Assembly: GCA_021788495.1 (NCBI GenBank)
Contig: JAJYKQ010000023.1
Span: 1-13,961, forward strand
Reading direction: 5' to 3'
Origin: a bacterium
GTDB lineage: Bacteria; SZUA-79; Acidulodesulfobacterales; Acidulodesulfobacteraceae
DNA length: 13,961 bases
Shown here: positions 1 through 7,362 of the stretch, in pieces
How positions within the stretch are numbered: the first letter of the stretch is position 1
How the letters are laid out: each line of letters begins with the position of its first letter
Position numbers and translations under genes: made by a program
The notes under the pieces: model-generated
The model's input: only the letters and a program-made list of their open reading frames with translations
Database searches by the model: none
What the model was told of the DNA's origin: nothing

Positions 1-46
1 GATATATAAAGATATGATAAAAATAAAATATAAATCAGGAGTTATT

Positions 47-610
47 ATGTATGAGCGCCGGATGGAAATATCGATAAAATTTTTTTTGTTTTTTGGAGCA
101 GCTTTATCTATTTTTTTAATTTCGGCCGCATTTTACGTTATGCCTTCCGCGGAGTGTTCGGCATTTTCGGCTTCGGTATTAAACGGGCGTCCGTCCGCAT
201 TTAAGAAAAGCAGAAAAAATAAATATTACACCGAAGGAAAGATGTATATAATGCTCAAAATCTCTAAAAATTTAAAAGCGTATATTAACAAAAAAAATCA
301 AAAGGTTTATTATTTTTATAAAAAAAAATATTATTATTGGGCTAAGGGTATATGGTTTGAAGCAAGAAAAATTAACGGGATGCCAGTTATAACTCCGCAA
401 AGCGAAATACCCATGCCGCTTAAACACGGTCCGCTTTTGAGAGTTAAAAGAAAGAATATTCCTGCCGGATTTGCGGCTTTAAAGGTTCCTCCTGTACCTG
501 TTAAAAAAGGATTGCCGAATGCCGCTACGGAGCATTTATATAATCTTCCGTTAACGCTTCACGGGCTTGTGATTTATCGGCAAAATTTAAATTTTAATAA
601 ACTAAAATAA
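47..610 (+). CDS. Hypothetical secreted or membrane-anchored protein with Tyr-rich motif
   Basis: The start is set at the ATG at 47 because AGGAG (37-41) lies 5 bases before it; the in-frame ATG at 14 has no ribosome binding site. The 187-residue product begins with a short basic stretch (residues 4-11), then a hydrophobic segment (about 12-32) that looks like a signal peptide or N-terminal anchor. The mature part is very basic. Residues about 88-104 are Tyr/Lys-rich and end in a 'YYYWAKGIWFEA' pattern, followed by 'GMPVITP...IP..L' and a Pro/Lys-rich tail. Patterns of the type 'YYY..G.WY...GPW..V....IP' occur in small secreted proteins of unknown function, so this is probably such an envelope protein; that is a resemblance, not a firm family assignment. 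Cys37 near the cleavage region is not in a proper lipobox. It lies 67 bases upstream of def and may or may not share its transcript. Function unknown. Confidence 0.7.
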   Translation: MYERRMEISIKFFLFFGAALSIFLISAAFYVMPSAECSAFSASVLNGRPSAFKKSRKNKYYTEGKMYIMLKISKNLKAYINKKNQKVYYFYKKKYYYWAKGIWFEARKINGMPVITPQSEIPMPLKHGPLLRVKRKNIPAGFAALKVPPVPVKKGLPNAATEHLYNLPLTLHGLVIYRQNLNFNKLK

Positions 611-677
611 TAAACGCGCTAAATATACTGGAAATAATAATCGATAAAATAAAGGAGGTTGCACGGTAATTTCGGCA

Positions 678-1244
678 ATGGAATTTTTAAATATATTAAA
701 ATATCCTGATCCAAAATTGAGGGTTAAAGCAAATCCTCTTGAGATAGACGAGATCGAAAGCAATGTTCCTTTAATTAAAAGTCTTGTTTATACTATGTAT
801 AAGGCGGACGGCGTCGGCCTTGCCGCAACGCAGACCGGTATAAATAAGAGAATAATAGTATTAGACGCAAGCAGAAAAAAAGACAAAGAAAAATTGTTTT
901 CGCTTGACGAAAAGAATATTTTATCGGCAAATAAAGACTTAGTAATAGCTATAAATCCGGAAATAATATTTAAAGAAGGCAAAACGACATTCGAAGAAGG
1001 GTGTTTGTCGATACCTGATTTTAATGCCGATGTAGAAAGATTTTTTGAAATAAAAGTCAAAGCCTTAGATGTTTCCGGAAACGAGTTTATAATTGAGGCA
1101 AAAGATTTGCTTTCTATCGTTTTTCAGCACGAAATCGATCATCTCGATGGAATTTTATTTATCGATAAAGTATCTCCGTTAAAACGTTCCATATATAACG
1201 CTTCCCTTAAGAAAAAAAAGAAATTAGAGCATGCTGCCTCTTAA
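678..1244 (+). CDS. def: Peptide deformylase
   Basis: Peptide deformylase is a metal-dependent (Fe2+/Zn2+) hydrolase that removes the N-formyl group from nascent proteins in the cytoplasm. All three family motifs are present in 188 residues: GVGLAATQ (45-52), EGCLSIP (107-113, metal ligand Cys109) and QHEIDH (150-155, ligands His151 and His155, catalytic Glu152). The N-terminus 'ILKYPDPKLR' is typical of the family and supports the ATG at 678. The Lys-rich C-terminus is slightly longer than average. The perfect Shine-Dalgarno AAGGAGGT (652-659) sits 18 bases upstream of this ATG, which is unusually far. An in-frame ATT at 669 would have better spacing. The gene overlaps fmt by 14 bases, the classic def-fmt arrangement for coordinated production of formylated initiator tRNA and its processing enzyme. 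Confidence 0.97.
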   Translation: MEFLNILKYPDPKLRVKANPLEIDEIESNVPLIKSLVYTMYKADGVGLAATQTGINKRIIVLDASRKKDKEKLFSLDEKNILSANKDLVIAINPEIIFKEGKTTFEEGCLSIPDFNADVERFFEIKVKALDVSGNEFIIEAKDLLSIVFQHEIDHLDGILFIDKVSPLKRSIYNASLKKKKKLEHAAS

Positions 1245-2358
1245 AACTGTTTTTATGGGGACGCCGGAAATTGCATCCTCGTCATTGCTTGAAATGTTAA
1301 AACTCCAAGAAAACGGCATAGTTGACTTGCAAGCCGTTTATGCTAAGCCACGGGCATGGGATTCTAAAAAAAAAGAGTATATAGAATCGCCGGTCGAAAC
1401 AATTGCCCGTGAAAACCGCATAAATTTAAGAACGCCTAAAACTTTTAAAAATAACCCCGAAGAAGCGGCATTTTTAAAAACCGCTGCCCCGGACATCATA
1501 GTCGTAGTAGCTTTCGGACTTATTCTTACGCCGGATATTTTAAATATACCAGAATACGGCGTATTAAATCTGCATCCGTCTCTTTTGCCTGACCTAAGAG
1601 GACCTAGTCCGATACACTATACGATACTAAAAAGGATGAGATTAGGCGGCGTTACTATAATGGCTATGGATGAAGGCGTAGATACGGGTCCTTTGGCGGC
1701 GCAGCAAAGAATAGCGTTAGATAAAAACGACGACTTTTCAATCGTTTATGAAAAACTATCTTCAGCCGGCTCACTTTTGCTTTGCGAAACAATAAAAACC
1801 GTATATAAATACGGGGTAAATTTTTTTAAAAGCGGATATCCCCAGGATATAATTAAAAAAGAAGAAGATAAAACTTATGATTTAACCGCTTTAATAAAAC
1901 ATGAAGAATTGCGCATAGATTTTTCCAAGGAAGAACCTGCTGTTATGTATGCAAAAATAAGGGCATTTTCTGAAGCAGGAGGCGCATTTTTCGTTTTTAA
2001 AAACAAAAATCTAAAAATATTGGAAGCAGGGCTTATCGTGGACGATGCTTGCGTAAAAATCGGAAAAGAAAATGAAAAAGCAAAAACCGTCGCAAAAAAT
2101 CAAACATTCGATTATACCGACTATTTCGGCGGTTTTTACGACGGTTATAAAAAAGAGATAGAAAAAATATCGTCCGAAATGGATATAATTCCAGGAACTG
2201 CAGTTGTTGCGAATAAAACAGGTCTTCTTATTTCCACTGTTAAAAGAGGAGTATATATACGGCTTGTAAAGCTTAAGCCGGAAGGCAGGAAAGTTATGAG
2301 CTACAAAGACATAATAAACGGATTCAGAATAAAACAGGGCGACGTTATATGTCTTTAA
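1231..2358 (+). CDS. fmt: Methionyl-tRNA formyltransferase, with C-domain insertion
   Basis: Transfers a formyl group from 10-formyl-tetrahydrofolate to Met-tRNA(fMet) so that translation can start. The N-terminal formyltransferase domain opens with VFMGTPEIA (7-15). It carries the catalytic Asn113, His115 and Asp151 in 'NLHPSLLP..RGPSPI' (113-128) and 'DEGVDTGP' (147-154). The C-terminal tRNA-binding domain ends with 'LKPEGRKVMSYKDIINGFRIKQGD' spread over 348-371. At 375 residues it is about 60 longer than usual (about 310-315). Most of the excess is a charged insertion at roughly 272-318, between 'NLKILEAGL' and 'IIPGTAVV', rich in Lys, Glu and Tyr. The catalytic parts are intact, so the enzyme is expected to work. 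It overlaps def by 14 bases at its start and the DUF116 gene by 10 bases at its end, so all three are translationally coupled. Confidence 0.96.
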   Translation: MLPLKTVFMGTPEIASSSLLEMLKLQENGIVDLQAVYAKPRAWDSKKKEYIESPVETIARENRINLRTPKTFKNNPEEAAFLKTAAPDIIVVVAFGLILTPDILNIPEYGVLNLHPSLLPDLRGPSPIHYTILKRMRLGGVTIMAMDEGVDTGPLAAQQRIALDKNDDFSIVYEKLSSAGSLLLCETIKTVYKYGVNFFKSGYPQDIIKKEEDKTYDLTALIKHEELRIDFSKEEPAVMYAKIRAFSEAGGAFFVFKNKNLKILEAGLIVDDACVKIGKENEKAKTVAKNQTFDYTDYFGGFYDGYKKEIEKISSEMDIIPGTAVVANKTGLLISTVKRGVYIRLVKLKPEGRKVMSYKDIINGFRIKQGDVICL

Positions 2359-3107
2359 AAAAAGAGCATATATTTTTCTTAAAGATAATATCCGTTTCTC
2401 TTCTCGTAATTCTATCCGTATTTTTGCTTCTTTTCTGGATTATATCCGGCGGGCTCGAAAAAATTAGCCCTTATCTGCCTGTTTATATTTTTTTAGCTTT
2501 AGACGTCGTATTGCTGTCCGTTATTTTAATTTTTTTAGCAGGATTAATCGGCAAACGGAAAAAAAACGGAAAATCTTTTCTTGTTTATCCTGCAAGATAT
2601 ATTTTAATAAAAATTCTGTATCCGATAGCTTTTTTCATTACTTCGGTATTCAGGATCAACAGGGAAAAAATGCAGGCTTCTTTTGTTGAAATCAATAATT
2701 TTCTTCTTTTTTCGTTAAATAAAAACGCATCGCCGGACAGAATATTAATTCTGCTTCCGCATTGTCTTCAACTTCATAACTGCAAGGCTAAAATCACCGA
2801 AGATATAAGCAACTGTCTGAACTGCGGAAAATGCAACATAAAAGAACTTGCCGAGCTTTCAAAAAAGAAAGGCATATTTATAGCTGTAGCTACAGGAGGC
2901 ACGCTTGCACGCAGAGTCGTAGAAGAAAAACGTCCTAAAGCCGTAATAGCGGTTGCTTGCGAAAGGGATTTGAGTTCGGGAATTATAGACAGTTTTCCTC
3001 TTTTTGTTTACGGACTGCCGAATATGAGGCCTAACGGACCTTGCAGGGACACTCTTGTCGATGTCGGAGCGTTATCTGAGCTTATAGGCAGGATTTCTAA
3101 GTTGTGA
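2349..3107 (+). CDS. DUF116 family membrane protein with cysteine motifs
   Basis: A 252-residue protein of the DUF116 family, function unknown. Two hydrophobic segments (about 9-33 and 43-68) form an N-terminal hairpin anchor. The rest is a soluble, presumably cytoplasmic domain with conserved cysteines: 'LLPHCLQ' (Cys139), Cys145, 'NCLNCGKC' (Cys156, 159, 162), 'VACERDL' (Cys204) and 'PNGPC' (Cys232), plus a 'ATGGT' stretch at 181-185. The CxxCxxC spacing suggests metal or Fe-S binding, which is inference. The ATG at 2349 overlaps the end of fmt by 10 bases. Association with def/fmt is recurrent in deltaproteobacteria-like genomes, where rsmB and rpe often follow; here rsmB is absent and rpe lies about 10 kb away. 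Family assignment is firm, role is not. Confidence 0.88.
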   Translation: MSLKKEHIFFLKIISVSLLVILSVFLLLFWIISGGLEKISPYLPVYIFLALDVVLLSVILIFLAGLIGKRKKNGKSFLVYPARYILIKILYPIAFFITSVFRINREKMQASFVEINNFLLFSLNKNASPDRILILLPHCLQLHNCKAKITEDISNCLNCGKCNIKELAELSKKKGIFIAVATGGTLARRVVEEKRPKAVIAVACERDLSSGIIDSFPLFVYGLPNMRPNGPCRDTLVDVGALSELIGRISKL

Positions 3108-3164
3108 AGCCGTCGGAATTTTTAGCCACCTTTTTTAAGATATATTTTTTGCGTGTTTATGTTA

Positions 3165-3216
3165 TGAAAAGCATGCCTTTTCATGCAGAAAAATATGGAG
3201 GCGGTTTTTGGCCGCC
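3165..3216. terminator. Hairpins between convergent operons
   Basis: Two hairpins lie between the convergent DUF116 and paaK genes. TGAAAAG (3165-3171) pairs perfectly with CTTTTCA (3177-3183) around a 5-base loop. GGCGG (3200-3204) pairs with CCGCC (3212-3216) around a 7-base loop. Reading leftwards from paaK, the GC-rich stem is followed after six bases by a run of five T (complement of 3189-3193). Reading rightwards it is followed by GGGGCGTTTT. A bidirectional terminator is a reasonable inference, but neither U-tract is ideal. Confidence 0.35.
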
Positions 3217-3227
3217 GGGGCGTTTTG

Positions 3228-4550
3228 CTAAAGTTTCTTCCTCAGGTCGTTAATTCTCTTGGCCTTGCCTTGGCTTCTTTCAATTGTTCTTGGAGGAACG
3301 GCTGTTATTTTTACGCGTATTCCTATTAGTTCGTATATTTTGTGGGATATTTCTTTTGTAATTGCATCTATTTTATTTTCGCCGCCGTTAAAAATTTCCT
3401 CTTTAGGCTCTATTAGTATATTCATTTTATCTAAAAGGTTTTCCGTATATAATTCTATTAAGTAAACAGGTTCTATATAATCCAGTTTAAACAAAACGGA
3501 TTCGATCTGCGAAGGGAAAACGTTAACCCCTTTTAAAATTATCATGTCGTCAGTTCTTCCTTTGATTTTGTCCATTCTGACGAAAGTTCTGCCGCATCTG
3601 CACTTTTCTCTAGTAAGCCTCGTTATATCTTTAGTCCTGAATCTTATTACAGGCATCGCTTCCCTGTTTAAACTAGTTAAAACAAGTTCGCCGGTTTCTC
3701 CTTCTTTTAAAATCTCGCCTGTTTTAGAATTTATTATTTCAGGAAAAAAATTATCTTCATTAATATGCAGTCCGTTTTTATAAATGCATTCGTATGCTAC
3801 GCCCGGCCCTATTATTTCGCTCAATCCGTATATATCGTAAGCGTCTATTTTAAGCGATTTTTCTATTTTTTGCCTGAGTTCGTCCGACCATGGCTCGGCC
3901 CCGAAAATTCCTTTTTTTAATTTAATATTAGATTTGCCGCTTATTTTTTTATTTATTTCTTCGGAAAGGAAAAGAGCGTAAGAAGGAGTGCAAAAAAGAA
4001 CCGTCGTTCCCATATCTTCCATCATGGTAAGCTGTCTTTCCGTGAAACCAGTTGACATAGGAATTAACGTCAAGCCTAATTCCTGCGCTCCATAGTGAAA
4101 TCCTAAGCCTCCGGTAAAAAGACCGTAGCCGTATGCATTTTGGGCTATATCGTTTTTAGAGATGTCGGCTGCGCAAAGAACTCTTGCCATTAACTTAGAC
4201 CATATTTTAATATCGTTTTTTGTATATCCTGCTATAATCGGTTTTCCGGTCGTGCCTGAAGATGCATGCAATCTGATTATTTTATTTACCGGCTGAGAAA
4301 ATATTCCGAACGGGTAATTATTAACAAGATCGGATTTATAAGTGAACGGCATGTTTTTTAATTCGTCTATCGATTTTATTTTTTCTATGCCGTTTAAATT
4401 TTTTATGCCGGATTCCCTTAATCTCGTTTTTAAAAATCCGCCTCCCGAAAAAATGCTTTTTAAAGTAAGTTTAAATCTTTCCGTCTGAAGCGTATTAAGT
4501 TCGGAACGGCTCATAGTTTCATATTTTCTTTCATAATATTTTATGTTCAT
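3228..4550 (-). CDS. paaK: Phenylacetate-CoA ligase (arylacetate-CoA ligase)
   Basis: An AMP-forming adenylate-forming enzyme that activates phenylacetate, or a related arylacetate, to its CoA thioester. The 440-residue product has the ATP/AMP-binding loop ASSGTTGKP (about 96-104), 'YGLSEIIGPG' (about 241-250), a 'CRCGRTF' pair of cysteines (about 317-323), 'GRTDDMIILKGVNVFPSQIE' spread over about 332-351, and the C-terminal 'ERSQGKAKR' catalytic lysine region. Order and length match the PaaK family. I chose the ATG at 4550 because its ATGA overlaps the iorB stop codon, with AGG about 8 bases upstream. A GTG at 4559 would add three residues but has poor spacing. It is the last gene of iorA-iorB-paaK. 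In that setting it probably connects aryl-CoA made by IorAB with free arylacetate, or feeds arylacetates in. The exact substrate (phenylacetate or indoleacetate) cannot be read from sequence. Confidence 0.93.
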   Translation of the reverse strand: MNIKYYERKYETMSRSELNTLQTERFKLTLKSIFSGGGFLKTRLRESGIKNLNGIEKIKSIDELKNMPFTYKSDLVNNYPFGIFSQPVNKIIRLHASSGTTGKPIIAGYTKNDIKIWSKLMARVLCAADISKNDIAQNAYGYGLFTGGLGFHYGAQELGLTLIPMSTGFTERQLTMMEDMGTTVLFCTPSYALFLSEEINKKISGKSNIKLKKGIFGAEPWSDELRQKIEKSLKIDAYDIYGLSEIIGPGVAYECIYKNGLHINEDNFFPEIINSKTGEILKEGETGELVLTSLNREAMPVIRFRTKDITRLTREKCRCGRTFVRMDKIKGRTDDMIILKGVNVFPSQIESVLFKLDYIEPVYLIELYTENLLDKMNILIEPKEEIFNGGENKIDAITKEISHKIYELIGIRVKITAVPPRTIERSQGKAKRINDLRKKL

Positions 4551-5152
4551 AAGGAACACCTGCCTTTTAAAAAAGCTTTAATATTTAAATTGACGGTTTT
4601 TTCTGGAACGCTTTTTTCGATTGCTCTTAACCAAATTTTTTCTTCTATTTCCGTAGAAACGGATAATGCGCCTATAAGGATAATATTAGAAACTTTTACG
4701 TTCCCAATTTCTTCGGCAATTTTCTTATCGTCTATGAAAGTCGAAAATTTAATTTTATCCTTTAAAAATGAGGTTATAGAATGTATATCGGTCAAATTAT
4801 TTTCGATTTTATCATTTTTAGTTTTAGATGTCCATGCCGGAGTTTTGCCTGTATTAGACGAAACGATTATTGTATTTTTATTTGCGAAACTGCAGGTATA
4901 TCTTAGCGTTTCATAAATATCGAACGAAAGAATAACCGTTGCTTCGTTTTTCGGTATAAGCGGAGAAAATATTTTTTTTCCGAACCTTATGTGTGTTGAA
5001 ACAGAACCGCCTCTCTGCGACATTCCGTGCACTTCCGATGTTTTAATATCCATTCCGCTTTCAAATGCGGCAATGCTTATAATTTTTCCGGCAAGGACGA
5101 CTCCCTGCCCTCCAATTCCGCAAATTAAGATATTTTGAATAGTATCATTCAT
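4547..5152 (-). CDS. iorB: Indolepyruvate:ferredoxin oxidoreductase, beta subunit
   Basis: The smaller (gamma-domain type) subunit of indolepyruvate ferredoxin oxidoreductase, 201 residues, the usual length. It opens with a glycine-rich 'CGIGGQGVVLAGK' (11-23) and continues with the hallmark 'SEVHGMSQRGGSVSTHIR' (39-56), which typifies the 2-oxoacid:ferredoxin oxidoreductase gamma domain. With IorA it forms the cytoplasmic complex that oxidatively decarboxylates aryl pyruvates (indole-, phenyl-, hydroxyphenylpyruvate) to aryl-acetyl-CoA and reduces ferredoxin. The start at 5152 has no strong Shine-Dalgarno sequence. The 57 bases between it and iorA show no convincing terminator, so co-transcription is likely. 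Its stop overlaps the paaK start (ATGA), implying translational coupling. Confidence 0.95.
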   Translation of the reverse strand: MNDTIQNILICGIGGQGVVLAGKIISIAAFESGMDIKTSEVHGMSQRGGSVSTHIRFGKKIFSPLIPKNEATVILSFDIYETLRYTCSFANKNTIIVSSNTGKTPAWTSKTKNDKIENNLTDIHSITSFLKDKIKFSTFIDDKKIAEEIGNVKVSNIILIGALSVSTEIEEKIWLRAIEKSVPEKTVNLNIKAFLKGRCSL

Positions 5153-5209
5153 TTTTTCTATTGTTTTAGATATATTTTATAATATTTTAATTGTCTTAAC
5201 CTATTTTAT

Positions 5210-7093
5210 TTATTTAATTTCTTCTATAAAATTAAAAACGCATATATCTTTGCATATGGAGCATCCGGTGCAGGAGGAGTCTATAAAAGGAATCTTCTTG
5301 TCTTTTTTTGAAAGCGCAGTCTTTTCTGAAGCATTTTCGTCGGCTTCGTTCAGTAAGCGTATCGACGGACATCCAGTCTGCAGGCATAAATCGCATCCAT
5401 TGCATCCTTCCGTTATCCTGAATTTTTTCCCTGTATCTATTTTTTTAGGATACAGAACGCACGGCCTGTTAGTTATAACGACGTTAAGGCTGTCCGCATC
5501 GAGAGCTTTTTTTAAAGTTTTAAGCGTGTCGGTGTAATCGTAAGGGTCTATAGAGTATATTTCTTCTATCCCTATGCCTTCCACTATTTTTTTGATATCT
5601 ATTTTATTTGAAATGGATTCATCGAAGGACAAATTTTTTCCGGTTCCAGGATGATCCTGTCCTCCGGTCATCGCGGTAGTAGCATTATCTAAAATAATAG
5701 CGGTAAATTTAACATTATTGTATTTTGCGTCTATAAGAGAAGTTATTCCTGAATGAAAAAAAGTTGAATCGCCCATAATTCCGACGGTTTTTTTATGCGA
5801 AGATTTTGTAAGGGATAATCCTTGAGCGGCTCCAAACGCAAGTCCCATAGAAATACAGCTGTCCATAGCATTAAGAGGCGGCAGAGCCCCCAGAGTATAG
5901 CATCCTATGTCGCCCATTACGGGAACTTTTAATTTTTTAAGAGCGTAAAATACGGAAGTGTGTGGACACCCGCTGCATAAAGCAGGAAATCTAGGCGGCA
6001 GATTATTAGGCAAAACAATACCTTTGACGCCTTCGTCCTTAACGGCATCTTTTTCTTTCGAGCCCCTTTTATTGCCGTTTAAAAAACCTGCTTTTTTTAG
6101 TCCTGAAAATACTATATCGGGATTAAATTCTCCGTCTTGAGGAAAATATTCTTTGCCTTTTAGTTCTATGCCGAGCGATGCGGTTTCGTTTTGGATAAAA
6201 GGCTCTAATTCTTCAATTATAACTACGTTTTTAACATTTTTTACGAAATCTTTAATTAATAAATCGGGAAGCGGATAAGAAAAAGATAACTTTAAAAAGG
6301 AAGCGAAAGGCGCGATCTCTTTGGCGTATTGATAAGAAATGCCGCTTGTTATAATTCCGAATTCGCCGCTGCCGTATTCAATCTTATTAAATCCGGAATT
6401 ATTAGAAAAATAGATAAGGCGTTTAAGCCTTTCCAGTGCGGCTTTGTGCCTTTTTCTTGCATAAACTGGAACCATAACGAATTTCTCGATGTCTTTTTTG
6501 TAAATTTTTGAATTACCCTCAAGCGTGGAGTTTGACGGAAGCATTTCGGAAAAATAAACTAAACTTCTCGAGTGGGATATCCTTGTAGTAGTTCTTAAAA
6601 TAACGGGAGTATCGAATTCTTCGCTTACGCCGAAAGCTCTTGACGTAAAATCCAAGCATTCCTGGCTGTCTGCAGGTTCAAACATAGGAATCTTTGCAAA
6701 TTTTGCATAAAGCCTGTTGTCTTGTTCGTTTTGGGAACTGTGCATTCCTGGGTCGTCGGCCGTTACTATGACCAATCCTCCTCTAACTCCCGTAAGCGCA
6801 AGAGTCATAAGCGGATCCGATGCCACGTTTAAACCTACGTGTTTGGTGGTAAACATAGCTCTTTTAAATCCTATGGACGTTCCTATCGCAATTTCTAAAG
6901 CGGTTTTTTCATTAATAGACCAGTTTATTATCGTGCGGCAAGGTTTTATTTTAGATAAATAGGGAAGTATCTCGGAGCTCGGCGTTCCTGGATAGCCTAC
7001 TGCCGTATAAACGGAGGCTTTAGCTCCGCCTAAGGCGATTGCTTCGTTTCCGGTAAGAAGCATTTTTGATTCGTTTAATGGTTTACTCAGCAA
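5210..7093 (-). CDS. iorA: Indolepyruvate:ferredoxin oxidoreductase, alpha subunit
   Basis: The large, thiamine diphosphate-binding and Fe-S subunit of the aryl-pyruvate:ferredoxin oxidoreductase. In order: an N-terminal pyrimidine-binding domain with 'LLTGNEAIALGG' and 'GYPGTPSSEIL' (12-43), a middle domain, 'CSGCPHTS' (373-380), and the TPP/Mg motif 'GDSTFFHSG' with Asn470 of 'ILDNATTAMTGG' (441-478). At the C-terminus is a 2[4Fe-4S] ferredoxin-like domain, CNGCDLCLQTGCP (564-576) and CTGCSICKDIC (608-618). All expected cofactor residues are present and 627 residues is normal. The start is uncertain. The TTG at 7093 has AGG 8 bases upstream (7104-7102). The ATG at 7063, which begins 'MLLTGNEA', has no ribosome binding site, so I keep the TTG. 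First gene of iorA-iorB-paaK; expected role is fermentation or degradation of aromatic amino acids, or the reverse, reductive synthesis. Confidence 0.95.
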   Translation of the reverse strand: MLSKPLNESKMLLTGNEAIALGGAKASVYTAVGYPGTPSSEILPYLSKIKPCRTIINWSINEKTALEIAIGTSIGFKRAMFTTKHVGLNVASDPLMTLALTGVRGGLVIVTADDPGMHSSQNEQDNRLYAKFAKIPMFEPADSQECLDFTSRAFGVSEEFDTPVILRTTTRISHSRSLVYFSEMLPSNSTLEGNSKIYKKDIEKFVMVPVYARKRHKAALERLKRLIYFSNNSGFNKIEYGSGEFGIITSGISYQYAKEIAPFASFLKLSFSYPLPDLLIKDFVKNVKNVVIIEELEPFIQNETASLGIELKGKEYFPQDGEFNPDIVFSGLKKAGFLNGNKRGSKEKDAVKDEGVKGIVLPNNLPPRFPALCSGCPHTSVFYALKKLKVPVMGDIGCYTLGALPPLNAMDSCISMGLAFGAAQGLSLTKSSHKKTVGIMGDSTFFHSGITSLIDAKYNNVKFTAIILDNATTAMTGGQDHPGTGKNLSFDESISNKIDIKKIVEGIGIEEIYSIDPYDYTDTLKTLKKALDADSLNVVITNRPCVLYPKKIDTGKKFRITEGCNGCDLCLQTGCPSIRLLNEADENASEKTALSKKDKKIPFIDSSCTGCSICKDICVFNFIEEIK

Positions 7094-7115
7094 AAAATAG
7101 GCCTATATTTTTTAT

Positions 7116-7145
7116 ATTATATTTTATATATTTTTTATACGGCAA
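7116..7145 (-). promoter_or_regulatory. Predicted promoter of the iorA-iorB-paaK operon
   Basis: On the minus strand TTGCCG (7145-7140) and a consensus TATAAT (7121-7116) are separated by 18 bases. Transcription would start near 7109, leaving a leader of about 16 bases that contains the AGG ribosome site before the TTG start of iorA. The surrounding AT-rich sequence makes chance -10 matches common, so this is a moderate-confidence inference. Confidence 0.4.
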
Positions 7146-7217
7146 ATATAAATATAACAAATGAATAAAAAAAACAAAGGAAAAATAATCAAAAAGAATT
7201 AGCAATTTAGCAACGAA

Positions 7218-7320
7218 GAGAGTAATCCGATTAAATACGCGCACCTTGAATCGATACCGTTGCTTTCTTTCGAACCTGGCGGAGTTTTCGGCCTTAATGC
7301 CGTACCGTCGGATTACTCTT
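7218..7320 (-). ncRNA. ffs: Bacterial small signal recognition particle RNA (4.5S type)
   Basis: Read on the minus strand, this stretch contains CCGCCAGG-TTC-GAAA-GAA-AGCAACGG (7283-7258). This is the Ffh-binding helix 8 of SRP RNA, whose common form is CAGG-YCC-GGAA-GGR-AGCA. The symmetric and asymmetric loop bases (CAGG / AGCA) are conserved, while the apical stem is changed in a compensated way (TTC/GAA) and the tetraloop is GAAA. The ends form a perfect 12-base-pair closing stem (7319-7308 with 7230-7219), and the 3' arm has the GGTGCGCG stretch expected after helix 8. The size, about 100 bases, fits the small SRP RNA lacking an Alu domain. A TATAAT box sits just upstream, placing the 5' end at about 7319. 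The RNA pairs with Ffh to deliver membrane and secreted proteins to FtsY. It lies between the EncFtn-like gene and iorA. Confidence 0.92.
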
Positions 7321-7324
7321 TAAA

Positions 7325-7334
7325 ATTATAGCAT
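7325..7334 (-). promoter_or_regulatory. Extended -10 promoter of the SRP RNA gene
   Basis: The minus strand reads TGCTATAAT (7333-7325), an extended -10 element, about 6 bases before the 5' end of the SRP RNA closing stem. No good -35 is seen at the right distance, which is usual for extended -10 promoters. The position agrees with the RNA 5' end deduced from the stem. Confidence 0.6.
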
Positions 7335-7362
7335 AGACGTTAAATTTTAAAAAGCATTATTT

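Noticed and set aside
788..1060. 90-residue minus-strand ORF inside def
   Set aside because: Entirely antisense to a motif-complete peptide deformylase; no ribosome site.
3259..7000. Several plus-strand ORFs of 60-108 residues
   Set aside because: All are antisense to paaK, iorB or iorA, whose motifs are unambiguous.
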